A DNA stretch of 64,000 bases from Terriglobales bacterium (GCA_035651995.1 DASRER010000020.1:62001-126000), one strand, 5' to 3'. Positions 50,322 through 61,676 are shown, numbered from the stretch's first letter. Translations and numbers: made by a program. The notes: generated by a model from the sequence alone, not told the origin.

Positions 50322-53210
50322 TTGAAGATCCGACGAACGATCTGGTTCGCGATGATCGCAGGCATACTGCTAGCTGGGGCCCAGTCGCAGCAGACGACAC
50401 CGGCGCGGAAGGCTTCGGTGCAAGGCGCGAAGTCCGCCAGGTCAGAGGCCGCACCCGCGGCGAGCGCGAAGCGTCGCGTCAATCTTTCGACGTCGAAGAT
50501 CCTGCTCGATCCGGCGCCCGGCGCGGCGCAGAGCGTGAACAGCCTGCCGCTCACGCTGGCGGTAAGCCCTGACGGGCGCTGGGTGGCGTCGCTGAACAAC
50601 GGCTACGGCACGCGCGAGTCGGGATTGCGGCAGTCCATCACCATCCTGGACCGCCAGAGCGGCACGGTCACCGACTTTCCCGACGCGCGGCTCGGCAACA
50701 AGGCGAAGCAGACCTACTTCCTCGGGCTCACCTTCAGCCGCGACGGCAGCAGGCTCTACGCTTCGATCGGCTCGCTGACCGATCCGAAGGGCGAGAAGAA
50801 AGGCGACACCGGGAACGGCATTGCCGTGTACAGCTTCAACCACGGCACGCTGGCGCCGGAAAGCTTCATTCCCATCGCGCCGCAGAAGCTCGCTCCCGGG
50901 CGGCGGCCGGCGCTCGCCTTCAGGGACCTGACGCCCGGCGCCGTGGCGCCGTTCCCCGCCGGGATCGCCCTGCTGGCCGACGGCACAATGCTGGTGGCGA
51001 ACAACCTGAGCGACAACGCCGTGCGGCTGCACCTGGCGGACGGCGCTCAGCAACAAGCGTTCGATCTGAGCTCCCCCGGCACCATTCCCGCCGCATTCCC
51101 TTACGCGGTGGTGGCGACGCGCAACGGCGCCCGCGCCTGGGTGAGCCTGTGGAACGCCTCAGCGGTGGCGGAGCTTGATCTGCGCAGCGGACAGGTCGCG
51201 CGCCGCATTGCGCTGCTCGGTCCGGCGACGAAGACCAGTCCGGGCTCTCATCCCACGGCGCTGCTGCTGACGCCCGACGAAAAATATCTGTACGTGACGC
51301 TGGCCACGCGCGACGCGGTGGCGGTGATCGAAACGGCGAGCGGACGCATGGTCCGCCTGCTTTCCACCCAGCTGCCGGGGCAGAAGTACGGCGGCCTGTA
51401 TCCCTCGGCGCTGGCGCAGACCAACGACGGAAAACGGCTGTTCGTCGTCAACTCTTCGGCCGATGCGGTGGCCGTCTTTGACACCTCGGCGCTGGACCGC
51501 GGCGGGGCGGCCACCATGCCGCGCACGGCGATGGGCTTTATCCCCACCGAGTGGTATCCCACGGCGCTGGCCGTGGTGGGCGATGAGCTGGTGATCGCGA
51601 CCGGCAAGGGCAAGGGCGCGGGGCCGAACAACCAGACGATCCCGGGCAAGGACCCGGCGGCCCGCACCTGGTTCGGTCCCGAGAAGCAGTTCGGACACCC
51701 GTACATCCTCTCGCTCCAGGGCGGCTCGATTGCGCGCGTGAACATCGCCGAGGCGCAGCGCGACCTGAAGCGGCTCACGGCGGAGGTGCTGGAGAGCAAC
51801 CTGATGAGCGGCCGCGCCGGGCGCATCGAGATTCCCGGCGGCGGCAAGATCAGGCACGTAATCTACATGATCAAAGAGAACCGCACATACGACCAGGTGT
51901 TCGGCGACATCGCCGGCGCCGACGGCGATCCCAGCCTGGTGATGTACGGCGAGCAGATCACGCCGAACCAGCACAAGCTGGCGCGGCAGTTCGGCGTTCT
52001 CGACAACTTCTACGACTCGGGCGAAATCTCCGGCAACGGGCACGTGTGGTCGAACGCGGCCATCACCAGCGACTACAACGAAAAGATCGTCCACCTGAAC
52101 TATCGCGGCAAGGAGCGCAACTACGACTTCGAGGGCGTGGTGATGTTCGAAGTCCCCATGGAGCATGAGATCCCGGACGTCAACGAGCCCGGCACCGGTT
52201 ACCTGTGGACGCACGCCGCCCGGCACGGGCTTACGCACCGCAACTACGGCGAGTTCACCAACACGATTTACTGCGCCAAGACCGAGGAATGGGACGCGGG
52301 CCCGCCCCCGCCGGAGAACACGCCCGCCTGTCCGCGAAAAGTGGTGCGCAAAGGCGAGCCGCTGCCGCCGCACTTAGGCGATCCGCCGGGCGGCCCGAGC
52401 CCTTATCCCTGGGACGTGCCGCTGATCGCCTGGACGAAGCCGCTCAAGCCGGAGCTGAGGAACCACTACGATCCGAATTATCCATATTTCAACCTCAGCA
52501 TCCCCGACCAGTTGCGCGCCGATGAGTTCCTGGCCGAGTTTCGCGGGTTCGTGCGCGCGCGTGAAACGGGCAAGGGCACGGAATTGCCGCAGCTCATCGT
52601 CATGCAACTGCCCAACGACCACACACGCGGCACGCAGGCGGGCTCGCCGCGTCCGGCGGCCATGGTGGCCGACAACGACCTGGCGCTGGGACGGATCGTG
52701 GAGGCGGTGTCGCACAGCCCGTACTGGGACGATACCGCGATCCTGGTTCTGGAAGACGACGCGCAGGACGGCGCCGACCACGTGGACGCGCATCGCAGCA
52801 TAGCGCTGGTCATCAGCAAGTACGCGCCGCGCGCGACCGGCGAGATGCCGGTGGTGCATCACCAGTTCTATACCACGGTGAACATGGTGCGCACCGTCGA
52901 GGCGCTGCTCGGCCTGCCGCCCATGAACAACAACGACGCGCAGGCGGCGGTCATGGCGCCGCTGTTCTCCGGCGCGGGCGACCAGCCGCCGTTCAAGGCG
53001 GACTGGCGCAACCGCGACAACGGCCTGCTCTACCAGATGAATCCGCCGAAGGCGCCGGGCTCGATGGAATCGGCCGCGATGGACTGGTCGCGTCCCGACG
53101 CGGCGGATTCGGAGAAGCTGAACGCCATCCTGTGGCGCGAGGCCAAGGGCGATGTGCCGATGCCGGAGCCGATCTACGCCGTGGTCCCCAAGCGCGGCGG
53201 CCGGGACTAG
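50322..53210 (+). CDS. Exported YncE-like beta-propeller fused to a phosphoesterase
   Basis: About 962 residues. A signal peptide-like start (LKIRRTIWFAMIAGILLAGAQS) is followed by a beta-propeller of the YncE/40-residue YVTN type (from about residue 65 to 480; for example LLTPDEKYLYVTLATRDAVAV, QTNDGKRLFVVNSSADAVAVF), then a phosphoesterase domain (PF04185-like; IRHVIYMIKENRTYDQVFGD, FGVLDNFYDSGEISGNGHVW, NDLALGRIVEAVS), with a C-terminal acid-rich metal motif DDAQDGADHVDAHR. I choose the TTG at 50322, preceded by GGGAGG; a GTG at 50292 is possible. The product would act outside the inner membrane on phospholipid or another phosphate ester; the propeller may bind it or the cell surface. This fusion is found in many acidobacterial genomes. 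Confidence 0.9.
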   Translation: MKIRRTIWFAMIAGILLAGAQSQQTTPARKASVQGAKSARSEAAPAASAKRRVNLSTSKILLDPAPGAAQSVNSLPLTLAVSPDGRWVASLNNGYGTRESGLRQSITILDRQSGTVTDFPDARLGNKAKQTYFLGLTFSRDGSRLYASIGSLTDPKGEKKGDTGNGIAVYSFNHGTLAPESFIPIAPQKLAPGRRPALAFRDLTPGAVAPFPAGIALLADGTMLVANNLSDNAVRLHLADGAQQQAFDLSSPGTIPAAFPYAVVATRNGARAWVSLWNASAVAELDLRSGQVARRIALLGPATKTSPGSHPTALLLTPDEKYLYVTLATRDAVAVIETASGRMVRLLSTQLPGQKYGGLYPSALAQTNDGKRLFVVNSSADAVAVFDTSALDRGGAATMPRTAMGFIPTEWYPTALAVVGDELVIATGKGKGAGPNNQTIPGKDPAARTWFGPEKQFGHPYILSLQGGSIARVNIAEAQRDLKRLTAEVLESNLMSGRAGRIEIPGGGKIRHVIYMIKENRTYDQVFGDIAGADGDPSLVMYGEQITPNQHKLARQFGVLDNFYDSGEISGNGHVWSNAAITSDYNEKIVHLNYRGKERNYDFEGVVMFEVPMEHEIPDVNEPGTGYLWTHAARHGLTHRNYGEFTNTIYCAKTEEWDAGPPPPENTPACPRKVVRKGEPLPPHLGDPPGGPSPYPWDVPLIAWTKPLKPELRNHYDPNYPYFNLSIPDQLRADEFLAEFRGFVRARETGKGTELPQLIVMQLPNDHTRGTQAGSPRPAAMVADNDLALGRIVEAVSHSPYWDDTAILVLEDDAQDGADHVDAHRSIALVISKYAPRATGEMPVVHHQFYTTVNMVRTVEALLGLPPMNNNDAQAAVMAPLFSGAGDQPPFKADWRNRDNGLLYQMNPPKAPGSMESAAMDWSRPDAADSEKLNAILWREAKGDVPMPEPIYAVVPKRGGRD

Positions 53211-53350
53211 GCGCGCTGCCGGCGCGCCCGTTGCCGCGCCGCGCAGGCCGCCACCGTGCCGCGGTTGCCGCAGAACTGCACGCCGCACCAGGGGCGCGCG
53301 CCCTTCTTGCTGACATCGAGGAAGTGCGCAGTTTGCTCAAACCAGCGCGC
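53207..53350 (-). pseudogene. C-terminal remnant of a CGNR zinc-finger regulator
   Basis: A minus-strand frame of about 47 codons reads ARWFEQTAHFLDVSKKGARP followed by WCGVQFCGNRGTVAACAARQ, ending with a TAG. The CGNR motif and its flanks match the zinc finger at the end of CGNR/ABATE-domain regulators. The longer frame upstream (to 53578) shows no ABATE domain, and the first Cys of the zinc finger seems to have been lost (WFEQT in place of a Cys position). So it is probably a decayed gene. Its stop codon shares bases with the stop of the phosphoesterase on the other strand (CTAG). Confidence 0.6.
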
Positions 53351-53394
53351 CGTGCTGGCATGATTTCCCGCCCTCAGCCGCGTGGGCGCCCTGC

Positions 53395-53428
53395 AAAAAA
53401 CGACGGCAGCGCTTTGGACGCTGCCGTC
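53395..53428 (-). terminator. Intrinsic terminator for the TonB-dependent receptor gene
   Basis: GACGGCAGCG (53402-53411) and CGCTGCCGTC (53419-53428) pair in a 10-base-pair stem with loop CTTTGGA; on the minus strand six T follow. It is 26 bases after the receptor stop. Confidence 0.85.
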
Positions 53429-53454
53429 TGGCCGTGGCCCGGGTTCCGTTCTTC

Positions 53455-56400
53455 TTAGAAGTGGAACCGAGCCGCGAACTGGATCTGGCGCTCCTTGAGC
53501 AGCGTGTTGCTGGCCGCCGTGACGGTCCCGACGCTGGGAACGAAGGTGAGCGTCGGCGCCGTGTTGGTGCCGCCCCAACTGTAGATGTTGGTGAGGATGG
53601 CGGTGCCGTTCACGTGGTTCGCCAGGTTGAAGGCTTCGGCAAGGAACTCCAGGTTCATGCCTTCCTTGATCCTGACCCGGCGCGAGAGGCGCAGGTCGAG
53701 GTTCCAGGGGTTGGGCATGTGCAGGAAGTTGCGGGCCAGGCCGGGGACGCGGCTGCCGCCGCCGGTGGGGCCGGCGCCGTTCACGCCGCCCGCCTGCGTG
53801 CCGGTGATCGGGTTCGTGCCCGTCACCGTGCCGTTGCGGTTGCGCCCGGTCTGCGTGTTGAAGATCGGGGCCATCGTCCAGTCGTTCAGCAGGCCGCGCA
53901 CGAAGCGGTTCTCAAACTTCGCCGTGGGCGACCAGACGATGCTGGTCACGAAGCGGTGCCGCACGTCGAAGCTGGAGTTGCCCTTTTCGCCGCTCAGGTC
54001 GAAGGGATTGAGGGCGTTGTTGCCTGTGCTGAAGGTCTGCGAGTCCTGGCCGGTGTCGAGCGCGTGCGAGAAGGTATAGCTGGTCTGGAACTGCAGGCCG
54101 CCGCTGAAGCGCCGGTTCAGCTGGATGACGCCGGCGTTGTAGTTGGAGTCCACCTTGCTGCTGATGGCAGTCATGCGGCCAAAGCCCGCGTTGGGGCGCG
54201 TGCCGCGGAAGACGGCCATCGAAATCACCTTTCCATCCAGCGGCCCGCCGATGTAAGTGATCGGCACCGTTTCGGTCGGCGCGGTCAGGTTGGTATCGAG
54301 GAAGATGGGCAGGTTGGTGCCCTTGCTGAACAGCCACGACGCCGAGAGCACTGTGTTGCGCGCCACTTCCTGCTCCAGGACCAGGTCGGCCTCGTGGATC
54401 ATGGGCAGGTTGAAGTCCTTGGCGAAGAAGATCACATCACCCGCGCTGCCGCTGCCGCTGGTGACCGGCGCGGCGGAGAGCACGTTGGGATAGGTGGGCG
54501 CGCCCGTCGCCGTGGGAAACACGGTAAACGACTTCTGCGCGTTCGCCGTGCCGGTGTTGGTGATGGCGTTGGAGATGGTGGAGTTGATCACCCGGCCGTA
54601 GTAGATGCCGTAGCCGCCGCGAAGCGCCGTTTTGCCGTTGCCGGAGACGTCGAGCGCGAAACCCAGCCGCGGGCCGAGGTTGTTGTTGTCGGAGGGGAAG
54701 CTGCTGCTGAGCGGCAGCAGCGGGTTTGGGTTCTGCGGATCAGGCAATTGCTCGTACTCATAGCGCATGCCGAGGTTCAGCGTGAGGCGGCTGTTGACCC
54801 GGAAGTCGTCCTGCACGAAGAAGTTGTAATCGTTGGTGGTCAGAATTGAAGAGCGTGGCCCGAAGCCCTGCTGATAGCCGGAATACCGCCGGTTCTGCGG
54901 CTGGGAAAAGTCAATCACCCAGTCCACCAGGTTCGTGTAGTTGTACTCGCCGCCCTCCAGGAACAGGTTGTCGAGCAGGTCCCACACGTGGTTGTAATCC
55001 ACACCCACCTTGAACAGGTGCCGCCCGGCCGCGATGGTGAAGCTGTCGGCAACCTGGTTGCGCTTTTCGTACGGGTTGGCATAGCGCTCCAGGAACTCCG
55101 GCTTGCCGATGCGGATGCCGGCGTTGTTGAAGCTGCCGCTGCTGGAGCATCCGATGCAGGCCTGCGGGGGCAGTCCGCCCGGGCCGGTCGTCGGCTCGCC
55201 TGCCAGGGGCGCCTGGCTGAATTGCGGCTCCTTATCACGTCCCCATTGGTAGCGGAACTCGTTGGAGAACCGGGAACCGAAGGACGAAGTCAGGCGCGCC
55301 TGTACTGAATCCACGAAGACGAAATCGTTGCCGAAGGCGCTGCGACCGCGCGCCACCACCGCGCCGGTCTGCACCCCGGCGGGCGAGTTCCAGCGCATGC
55401 GGTTGTAGCTCAGGAACAGGCGGTGATTGCGCCCCAGATTGAAGTCGAACTTGGGGAACGCCAGGTATTGGTCGCCCTTGCGCGGAACCAAGCCCTGCTG
55501 ATTCAGCAGGTAGGCGATGGCCGCGTCGGCCTGCGCCTGGCTCACGCCGCACACTGCCAGCTGCTGGCCGGCGGTCAGGCCGGACAGGCCGGAATTGGTG
55601 CAGGTACGTCCCGCCACCGGAGCGGCCACGGTAAACGGCGTGATGAAGCGCGGGTCGGAGGTCGCGGCCACGCCGGGGAAATTGTTCTTCTGCTGGTCGT
55701 AGTTGAAGAAGAAGAAAATCTTGTCCTTGATGATCGGCCCGCCGATGTCGCCGCCGAACTGGTGGCGCACGTTTTCCGGCTTGATGGGCTGCGTCACCAC
55801 CACGCCGTTCACCAGCGTGGACTGCCGCGTGAACGGGTTCGTCGCCCCCAGTTCGTTGTTGCGGTTGTAGTAGAAAACGTCGCCGTGCAGGCGGTTGGTG
55901 CCGCTCTTGGTGACCGCGTTGACCACCCCGCCGGCCGCCCGTCCGTACTCAGCCGAGAAGTTCGAGGTGTTGATCTGGAATTCGCGGATGGCGGTCTGGC
56001 TCACCGAATACGGGCTCCGGGTGCGGCCGCGCTCCTCGGAGAAGAACGCCTGGTTGTTGTCGCCGCCGTCCACCGTGTTGTTGTTCAGCAGGCCGGAGAT
56101 CCCGCGGAAGCTGATCAGGCCGAAGTCGCCGTCCGGCGAAGTGCCGGGCGTGAGCAGCGCGTACTGCGACCAGCGGCGGCCATTGATGGGCAGCTCGTTC
56201 AGCGAGACCTGGTTGATGTTGGAGTTGAAGTCGTGCTGCTCGGTCTGGATGACCGGCGTTTCGGCCCTCACTTCCACCACTTCGGTCTTGCCGGTGATGG
56301 CCAGGGCAACATCGAGTCCGGTCACCCGGCCGACTTCCACCACCACATTTTCCTGCTTGTAGGCGGCGAAACCGGCGGCGGTAACGCTGACCGTGTATGT

Positions 56401-56646
56401 CGCCGGCTGGAGATGGATCACGCGGAAGCGGCCGGCGGCGTCGCTGGTGGCGGTGTCTTCGCGGTTCGTCCCGTTGTTGTGTACGGTGATGGTGGCGTTG
56501 GGAACCACCGCGCTCTGCGGGTCGGTGATTACGCCGCCGATGGCGCCTTCGGTCGTCGACTGGGCTGCGACGGTAAGGCACAGCCCGAGGCATGTAAGGG
56601 CCAACAGAACAATGCGGACCAAGCGTCCGGCAAGGCCAGAACTCAT
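53455..56646 (-). CDS. Oar-like TonB-dependent receptor with carboxypeptidase-regulatory domain
   Basis: A 1063-residue outer-membrane receptor. The N-terminus is a signal sequence (ending near residue 28), then a carboxypeptidase-regulatory-like beta-sandwich (AIGGVITDPQSAVVPNATITVHN), a plug-like segment with Asn-rich SLNELPINGRRWSQYALLTPG, and a large barrel of Asn/Gly-rich strands. The last residues AARFHF end in Phe, the usual signal for barrel insertion. Motifs such as GISGLLNNNTVDGGDNNQAF and AGGVVNAVTKSGTNRLHGDVF are typical of the Oar group of Acidobacteriota. It may take up large oligosaccharides or peptides. Its neighbour at 56991 is divergent and of the same family. The terminator at 53395 is well formed. 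Confidence 0.95.
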   Translation of the reverse strand: MSSGLAGRLVRIVLLALTCLGLCLTVAAQSTTEGAIGGVITDPQSAVVPNATITVHNNGTNREDTATSDAAGRFRVIHLQPATYTVSVTAAGFAAYKQENVVVEVGRVTGLDVALAITGKTEVVEVRAETPVIQTEQHDFNSNINQVSLNELPINGRRWSQYALLTPGTSPDGDFGLISFRGISGLLNNNTVDGGDNNQAFFSEERGRTRSPYSVSQTAIREFQINTSNFSAEYGRAAGGVVNAVTKSGTNRLHGDVFYYNRNNELGATNPFTRQSTLVNGVVVTQPIKPENVRHQFGGDIGGPIIKDKIFFFFNYDQQKNNFPGVAATSDPRFITPFTVAAPVAGRTCTNSGLSGLTAGQQLAVCGVSQAQADAAIAYLLNQQGLVPRKGDQYLAFPKFDFNLGRNHRLFLSYNRMRWNSPAGVQTGAVVARGRSAFGNDFVFVDSVQARLTSSFGSRFSNEFRYQWGRDKEPQFSQAPLAGEPTTGPGGLPPQACIGCSSSGSFNNAGIRIGKPEFLERYANPYEKRNQVADSFTIAAGRHLFKVGVDYNHVWDLLDNLFLEGGEYNYTNLVDWVIDFSQPQNRRYSGYQQGFGPRSSILTTNDYNFFVQDDFRVNSRLTLNLGMRYEYEQLPDPQNPNPLLPLSSSFPSDNNNLGPRLGFALDVSGNGKTALRGGYGIYYGRVINSTISNAITNTGTANAQKSFTVFPTATGAPTYPNVLSAAPVTSGSGSAGDVIFFAKDFNLPMIHEADLVLEQEVARNTVLSASWLFSKGTNLPIFLDTNLTAPTETVPITYIGGPLDGKVISMAVFRGTRPNAGFGRMTAISSKVDSNYNAGVIQLNRRFSGGLQFQTSYTFSHALDTGQDSQTFSTGNNALNPFDLSGEKGNSSFDVRHRFVTSIVWSPTAKFENRFVRGLLNDWTMAPIFNTQTGRNRNGTVTGTNPITGTQAGGVNGAGPTGGGSRVPGLARNFLHMPNPWNLDLRLSRRVRIKEGMNLEFLAEAFNLANHVNGTAILTNIYSWGGTNTAPTLTFVPSVGTVTAASNTLLKERQIQFAARFHF

Positions 56647-56990
56647 GACCTACACTCCTGTACTCAGTTGAGCTTTTCCTGGGAACTCAGGCCGGGAAAT
56701 TAAATCACGCAACTCTGAATCCGGCCATTGAAAATTTCATGAATTTACGTGCAGTTCCGGAGGATTTTTGTCTTAGCACGCGCCGCAAACCTTCCTATGA
56801 AAAACCGTAGCGCTTCGCACCAAGAATGATGCACACGGTTCGCCCGCAGCGCAGGTTAAGGAATGATTAGGAAGCTTGTCGCGAACCCATCCGCTGCACT
56901 AGGATTTCAGCGCACTCCAACTCACAATTCGATGAGCTCGGCTTAGGAAACTCTGGCCCTCATCTGCACGTGTTCTCAAGGAGAAGTTGT
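56647..56990. other. Divergent promoter region of the two receptor genes
   Basis: About 340 bases, AT-richer than the flanking genes, with both receptor genes reading away from it. AAGGAGA (56979-56985) is the ribosome-binding site of the gene at 56991. I see no firm -10/-35 pair and no repeat element. A shared regulator site is likely but not located. Confidence 0.45.
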
Positions 56991-59900
56991 ATGAAGATGC
57001 GCTCCCCCGTGGTGGTGATCTCATTCGTCCTGCTGTTTGCGGCGTGCGCGCTGGCGCAGCTTGGCAACCAGGGCACATTGCAAGGCACAGTTACAGACCC
57101 GTCGGGCGCGGTGGTGCCCGGCGCCAGGCTGACGGCGACCAACACCGCCACCGGGCTGAGCGTGACCACCGAATCGGGCGGCGAAGGCTATTACCTGTTC
57201 GCGGTGCTGCCGGTGGGATCGTATGAGGTGCGCGCCGAAAAGGCCGGCTTCAGCCCGACGGTGCAGAAAAACGTGGTCATCAGCGTGGGCGCCAAGCTCT
57301 CGCTCGACCTCAAGCTTGGCGTGGCCGGCGCGACCGAAACGGTGAACGTCACCGCGGAAACGCCGCTGGTGGAAACCACGCGCACGCAGTTCAGCTCGGC
57401 GGTGGACGCCAACTCGGTGGCCAACCTGCCGGTGAACGGGCGCAACTTCATCGACTTCGTCCTGCTCACGCCCGGCGTTACGCGTGACAACGCGCGCTCG
57501 GGCGACATCAGCTTCGGCGGCCTGCGCGGCACGCTGAACTCGCTGACGGTGGACGGCGCCGACGACAACAACACCTTCTTCGGCCAGACCTCGGGCCGCA
57601 CCGGCTCGGGCCGCGCGCCTTACCAGTTCAGCCAGGACGCGGTGCAGGAATTCCAGGTGAACTCCAACGGCTATTCGGCCGAGCTGGGCCGGGCCGGCGG
57701 CGCGGTGATCAACGTGATCACCAAGAGCGGCACCAACCAGCTCCACGGGACCGTGTTCGAGTTCTATCGCGATCGCGGGCTGGCGGCGAACGACCCGATC
57801 ACCAAGCTCAACCACGCGTTCAACTCGGCGCTTTCGACACGCAAGCCGCCCTACCACTTCCATCAGTTCGGCGGGAACATCGGCGGGCCGGTGATCAAGA
57901 ACCGCGCGTTCTTCTTCTTCGACTACGACGGCCAGCGCAACACGCAGCCCAACATCATCGATCCGTTCCCGGCGTCGGCGATTCCCGCCGCGCCCGACGC
58001 TTTTCAGGCAGCCGCGCTGGCGTACCTGAGCGCGCGAAATGGTAACTGGAGCCGCACCCTCAACCAGGACACGTACCTGGTGAAGGGCGATGTGACGATC
58101 AACTCCAGCAATCAGTTTTCCGGACGTTGGAACCGGCAGAACTTCACCGGAGCGGGATTCGAGAACGGCGGCAGCACGCAGTCGAGCGAGCACACCGGCG
58201 CCTCGAAGGTGAACTCCGATTCGGTGCTGGGCACGCTGACTTCGACGTTGCGTCCCACTCTGATCAACGTTTTCCGCTACAACTACCAGCAGGACAACGA
58301 GCCCGGGGAGGCCAACAGCGACAACCCCGAGGCCACGGTCCGCAACAACGGCCTGACGTTCCTGATCGTGGGACGCAATTCCTTCAGCCCGCGGTTCACG
58401 AACATCGAGCGCAACCAGTTTGCCGACACGTTGACCTGGACCAGGGGCCGGCACACGCTGAAGTTCGGCTTCGACTACCAGCACGACGCGATCGCCAACT
58501 TCTTCCCCGGCAACTTCTCCGGCGTGTACTCGTTCAACAGCCTGGAGAACTTCGGCCGCAGCCTGGCGGGCCAGCCGCTGATTACGACGGCGCCCGGCGC
58601 CGCCGGCGACAGCTACTCGCAGGCATTTGCCGGTCCCGGCACCTCCGGTCCGACGACGCACCCGAACATCAATGAGTACTCCTGGTTCGCGCAGGACGAC
58701 TGGCGCGTGCGCAGCAACCTGACGCTCAACATCGGCCTGCGCTGGGACCTGCAGGACACGGCCAAGCCGCCGGTCACCAATCCCGTCGCCCTGGCCGCCG
58801 GCATCAACACCGGCCAATTGAACCTGGACACGAACAACTACGGCCCGCGTCTCGGCTTCGCCTGGCAGCCGTGGAACACGAGCACGACCGTGGTCCGCGG
58901 CGGCTACGGCGTCTTTTACGGGCGCACGCCGTCCATCATGATCGGCACGGCGCATTCCAACAACGGCATTAACGTGCAGACCAAGACGTTCACCGGCGCC
59001 GACATTCCGGCGTATCCGAACACCAAGTGCGGAGCGCCGGTCCCAGCGCCGAATTGCGCCGCGCCGGCCACCGGCACCGCCGCTGCACCTTCGATTTTCG
59101 TGATGCAGCCGGGCTTCCAGGAGCCGATCGTGCAGCAGGCCAATCTGAACCTGGAGCACCAGCTCGGGCGCGACTATTCGCTCACCGTGGGCTGGCAGAT
59201 GGTGAAGGGCAACCACCTGCAGCGCACGCGCGACATCAACCTGGGCACGCCGACGCCGGTCACGTTCACGATTGCCGGAACTGGACAGGCCGTGGTGGTG
59301 AACCAGTACCCGGCGGCGCGTCCCATCGCCGCCTTCGCCCGCATCGAACAGTTCGAGAGCTCGGCGAACTCGCTCTACCACGGCGGCTTCGTACAGCTGC
59401 GCAAGCGTTTTGCCAGCAACTTCCAAGGAATGGTGTCGTACACCTTCAGCCACGTGATTGACGACGCCCCGGATGCCACCTCGGTGGTGCCGTTCAGCTC
59501 GGGCGACGACGGCAAGATGCTGTTCGATCCCAAGTGCGCCCGCTGCGACCGCGCCAACAGCGTGACCGACCAGCGGCACCGCTTCGTGCTCAGCGGCATC
59601 TGGCAGCTGAACTACGCCAACGGGCTGAATCCGGCAGGCAAGGCGTTCCTGGGCGGATGGGAAGTTTCCACCATCTTCACCGCGCAGAGCGGACAGCCCT
59701 ACACCGGCAAGGTAAACAGCGACATCAACGGCGATAGCAACAACCAGACGGATCGCGCTCCCATCTTCGGCCGCAACGCCTTTACTTTGCCCGCCAACTG
59801 GAGCCTGGATCCCCGCTTCACCAAGAACATCAACTTCAACGAACGCGCCAAGATGCAGCTGTTCGTGGAGGCGTTCAACATCTTCAACCACACCAACACC

Positions 59901-60068
59901 TACGCCGTGAAGACCACGCAGTTCTCGCGCAGCGGCACGACGCTCACCCCGGTGAACACCGGCGTGGGCGCGTTCGGGTTGCTGGCGGCGGCGCCCTCGG
60001 GTTCGATCTACAACATCAACCTGAACGGCGCGCGCGTGTTCCAGCTGGGAGCGAAAGTCACTTTCTAG
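56991..60068 (+). CDS. Oar-like TonB-dependent receptor with carboxypeptidase-regulatory domain
   Basis: A 1025-residue protein of the same type as the divergent gene. The signal peptide MKMRSPVVVISFVLLFAACA ends near residue 23 (ALAQ), followed by the regulatory beta-sandwich (GTLQGTVTDPSGAVVPGARL), a plug-like region with NSVANLPVNGRNFIDFVLLT, AGGAVINVITKSGTNQLHGT, then a barrel with many Asn/Gly strands, ending in GAKVTF. The ATG at 56991 has a good ribosome-binding site (AAGGAGA). Both receptors probably depend on ExbB/D-TonB encoded elsewhere. Divergent regulation with the other gene is likely. The two proteins share architecture, but their barrels are clearly different, so their ligands may differ too. 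Confidence 0.95.
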   Translation: MKMRSPVVVISFVLLFAACALAQLGNQGTLQGTVTDPSGAVVPGARLTATNTATGLSVTTESGGEGYYLFAVLPVGSYEVRAEKAGFSPTVQKNVVISVGAKLSLDLKLGVAGATETVNVTAETPLVETTRTQFSSAVDANSVANLPVNGRNFIDFVLLTPGVTRDNARSGDISFGGLRGTLNSLTVDGADDNNTFFGQTSGRTGSGRAPYQFSQDAVQEFQVNSNGYSAELGRAGGAVINVITKSGTNQLHGTVFEFYRDRGLAANDPITKLNHAFNSALSTRKPPYHFHQFGGNIGGPVIKNRAFFFFDYDGQRNTQPNIIDPFPASAIPAAPDAFQAAALAYLSARNGNWSRTLNQDTYLVKGDVTINSSNQFSGRWNRQNFTGAGFENGGSTQSSEHTGASKVNSDSVLGTLTSTLRPTLINVFRYNYQQDNEPGEANSDNPEATVRNNGLTFLIVGRNSFSPRFTNIERNQFADTLTWTRGRHTLKFGFDYQHDAIANFFPGNFSGVYSFNSLENFGRSLAGQPLITTAPGAAGDSYSQAFAGPGTSGPTTHPNINEYSWFAQDDWRVRSNLTLNIGLRWDLQDTAKPPVTNPVALAAGINTGQLNLDTNNYGPRLGFAWQPWNTSTTVVRGGYGVFYGRTPSIMIGTAHSNNGINVQTKTFTGADIPAYPNTKCGAPVPAPNCAAPATGTAAAPSIFVMQPGFQEPIVQQANLNLEHQLGRDYSLTVGWQMVKGNHLQRTRDINLGTPTPVTFTIAGTGQAVVVNQYPAARPIAAFARIEQFESSANSLYHGGFVQLRKRFASNFQGMVSYTFSHVIDDAPDATSVVPFSSGDDGKMLFDPKCARCDRANSVTDQRHRFVLSGIWQLNYANGLNPAGKAFLGGWEVSTIFTAQSGQPYTGKVNSDINGDSNNQTDRAPIFGRNAFTLPANWSLDPRFTKNINFNERAKMQLFVEAFNIFNHTNTYAVKTTQFSRSGTTLTPVNTGVGAFGLLAAAPSGSIYNINLNGARVFQLGAKVTF

Positions 60069-60104
60069 CTGCTCGCTGCTACGCTGTTGGCTGCTGAAAA
60101 GCTG

Positions 60105-60137
60105 ATCGGGGCCGGGATGTTCCCAGCCCCGATTTTT
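60105..60137 (+). terminator. Intrinsic terminator for the second receptor gene
   Basis: ATCGGGGC plus GGGA pair with TCCC plus GCCCCGAT (one C-A mismatch), loop TGT, and TTTTT follows on the plus strand. It is about 35 bases after the stop at 60068. Confidence 0.8.
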
Positions 60138-60147
60138 CTGTTCATGT

Positions 60148-60267
60148 TTGAGTGTCACCCTGGGCGAATCCCGCGAAGCGGGAGAGTCGAAGGGTCCCTG
60201 CGCGCGACACGGACCGTGGTGAGGTAGGCAGGCTTCGACTCGCGCCGCGCGCTCGCTCAGAATGACG
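60148..60267. repeat. TGTCACCCTG...CTCAGAATGAC interspersed repeat
   Basis: It begins GTGTCACCCTGGGCGAA, contains TCGAAGGGTCCCTG and GGCTTCGACTCGCGCCGC, and ends GCTCAGAATGAC. Repeats with these borders are known from many bacteria; the ends are imperfect inverted copies. It lies between convergent genes. Confidence 0.6.
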
Positions 60268-60284
60268 GCGGCACGCGGCGGTGG

Positions 60285-61676
<1,392 letters not shown>

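Noticed and set aside
53351-53578. Upstream part of the CGNR frame as a full gene
   Set aside because: It shows no ABATE domain and overlaps the receptor gene and its terminator; only the C-terminal zinc-finger stretch is credible.
57021-60158. 1045-codon frame antisense to the receptor at 56991
   Set aside because: Same shadow effect; the plus-strand receptor has signal, domain order and C-terminal Phe, the antisense frame has none.
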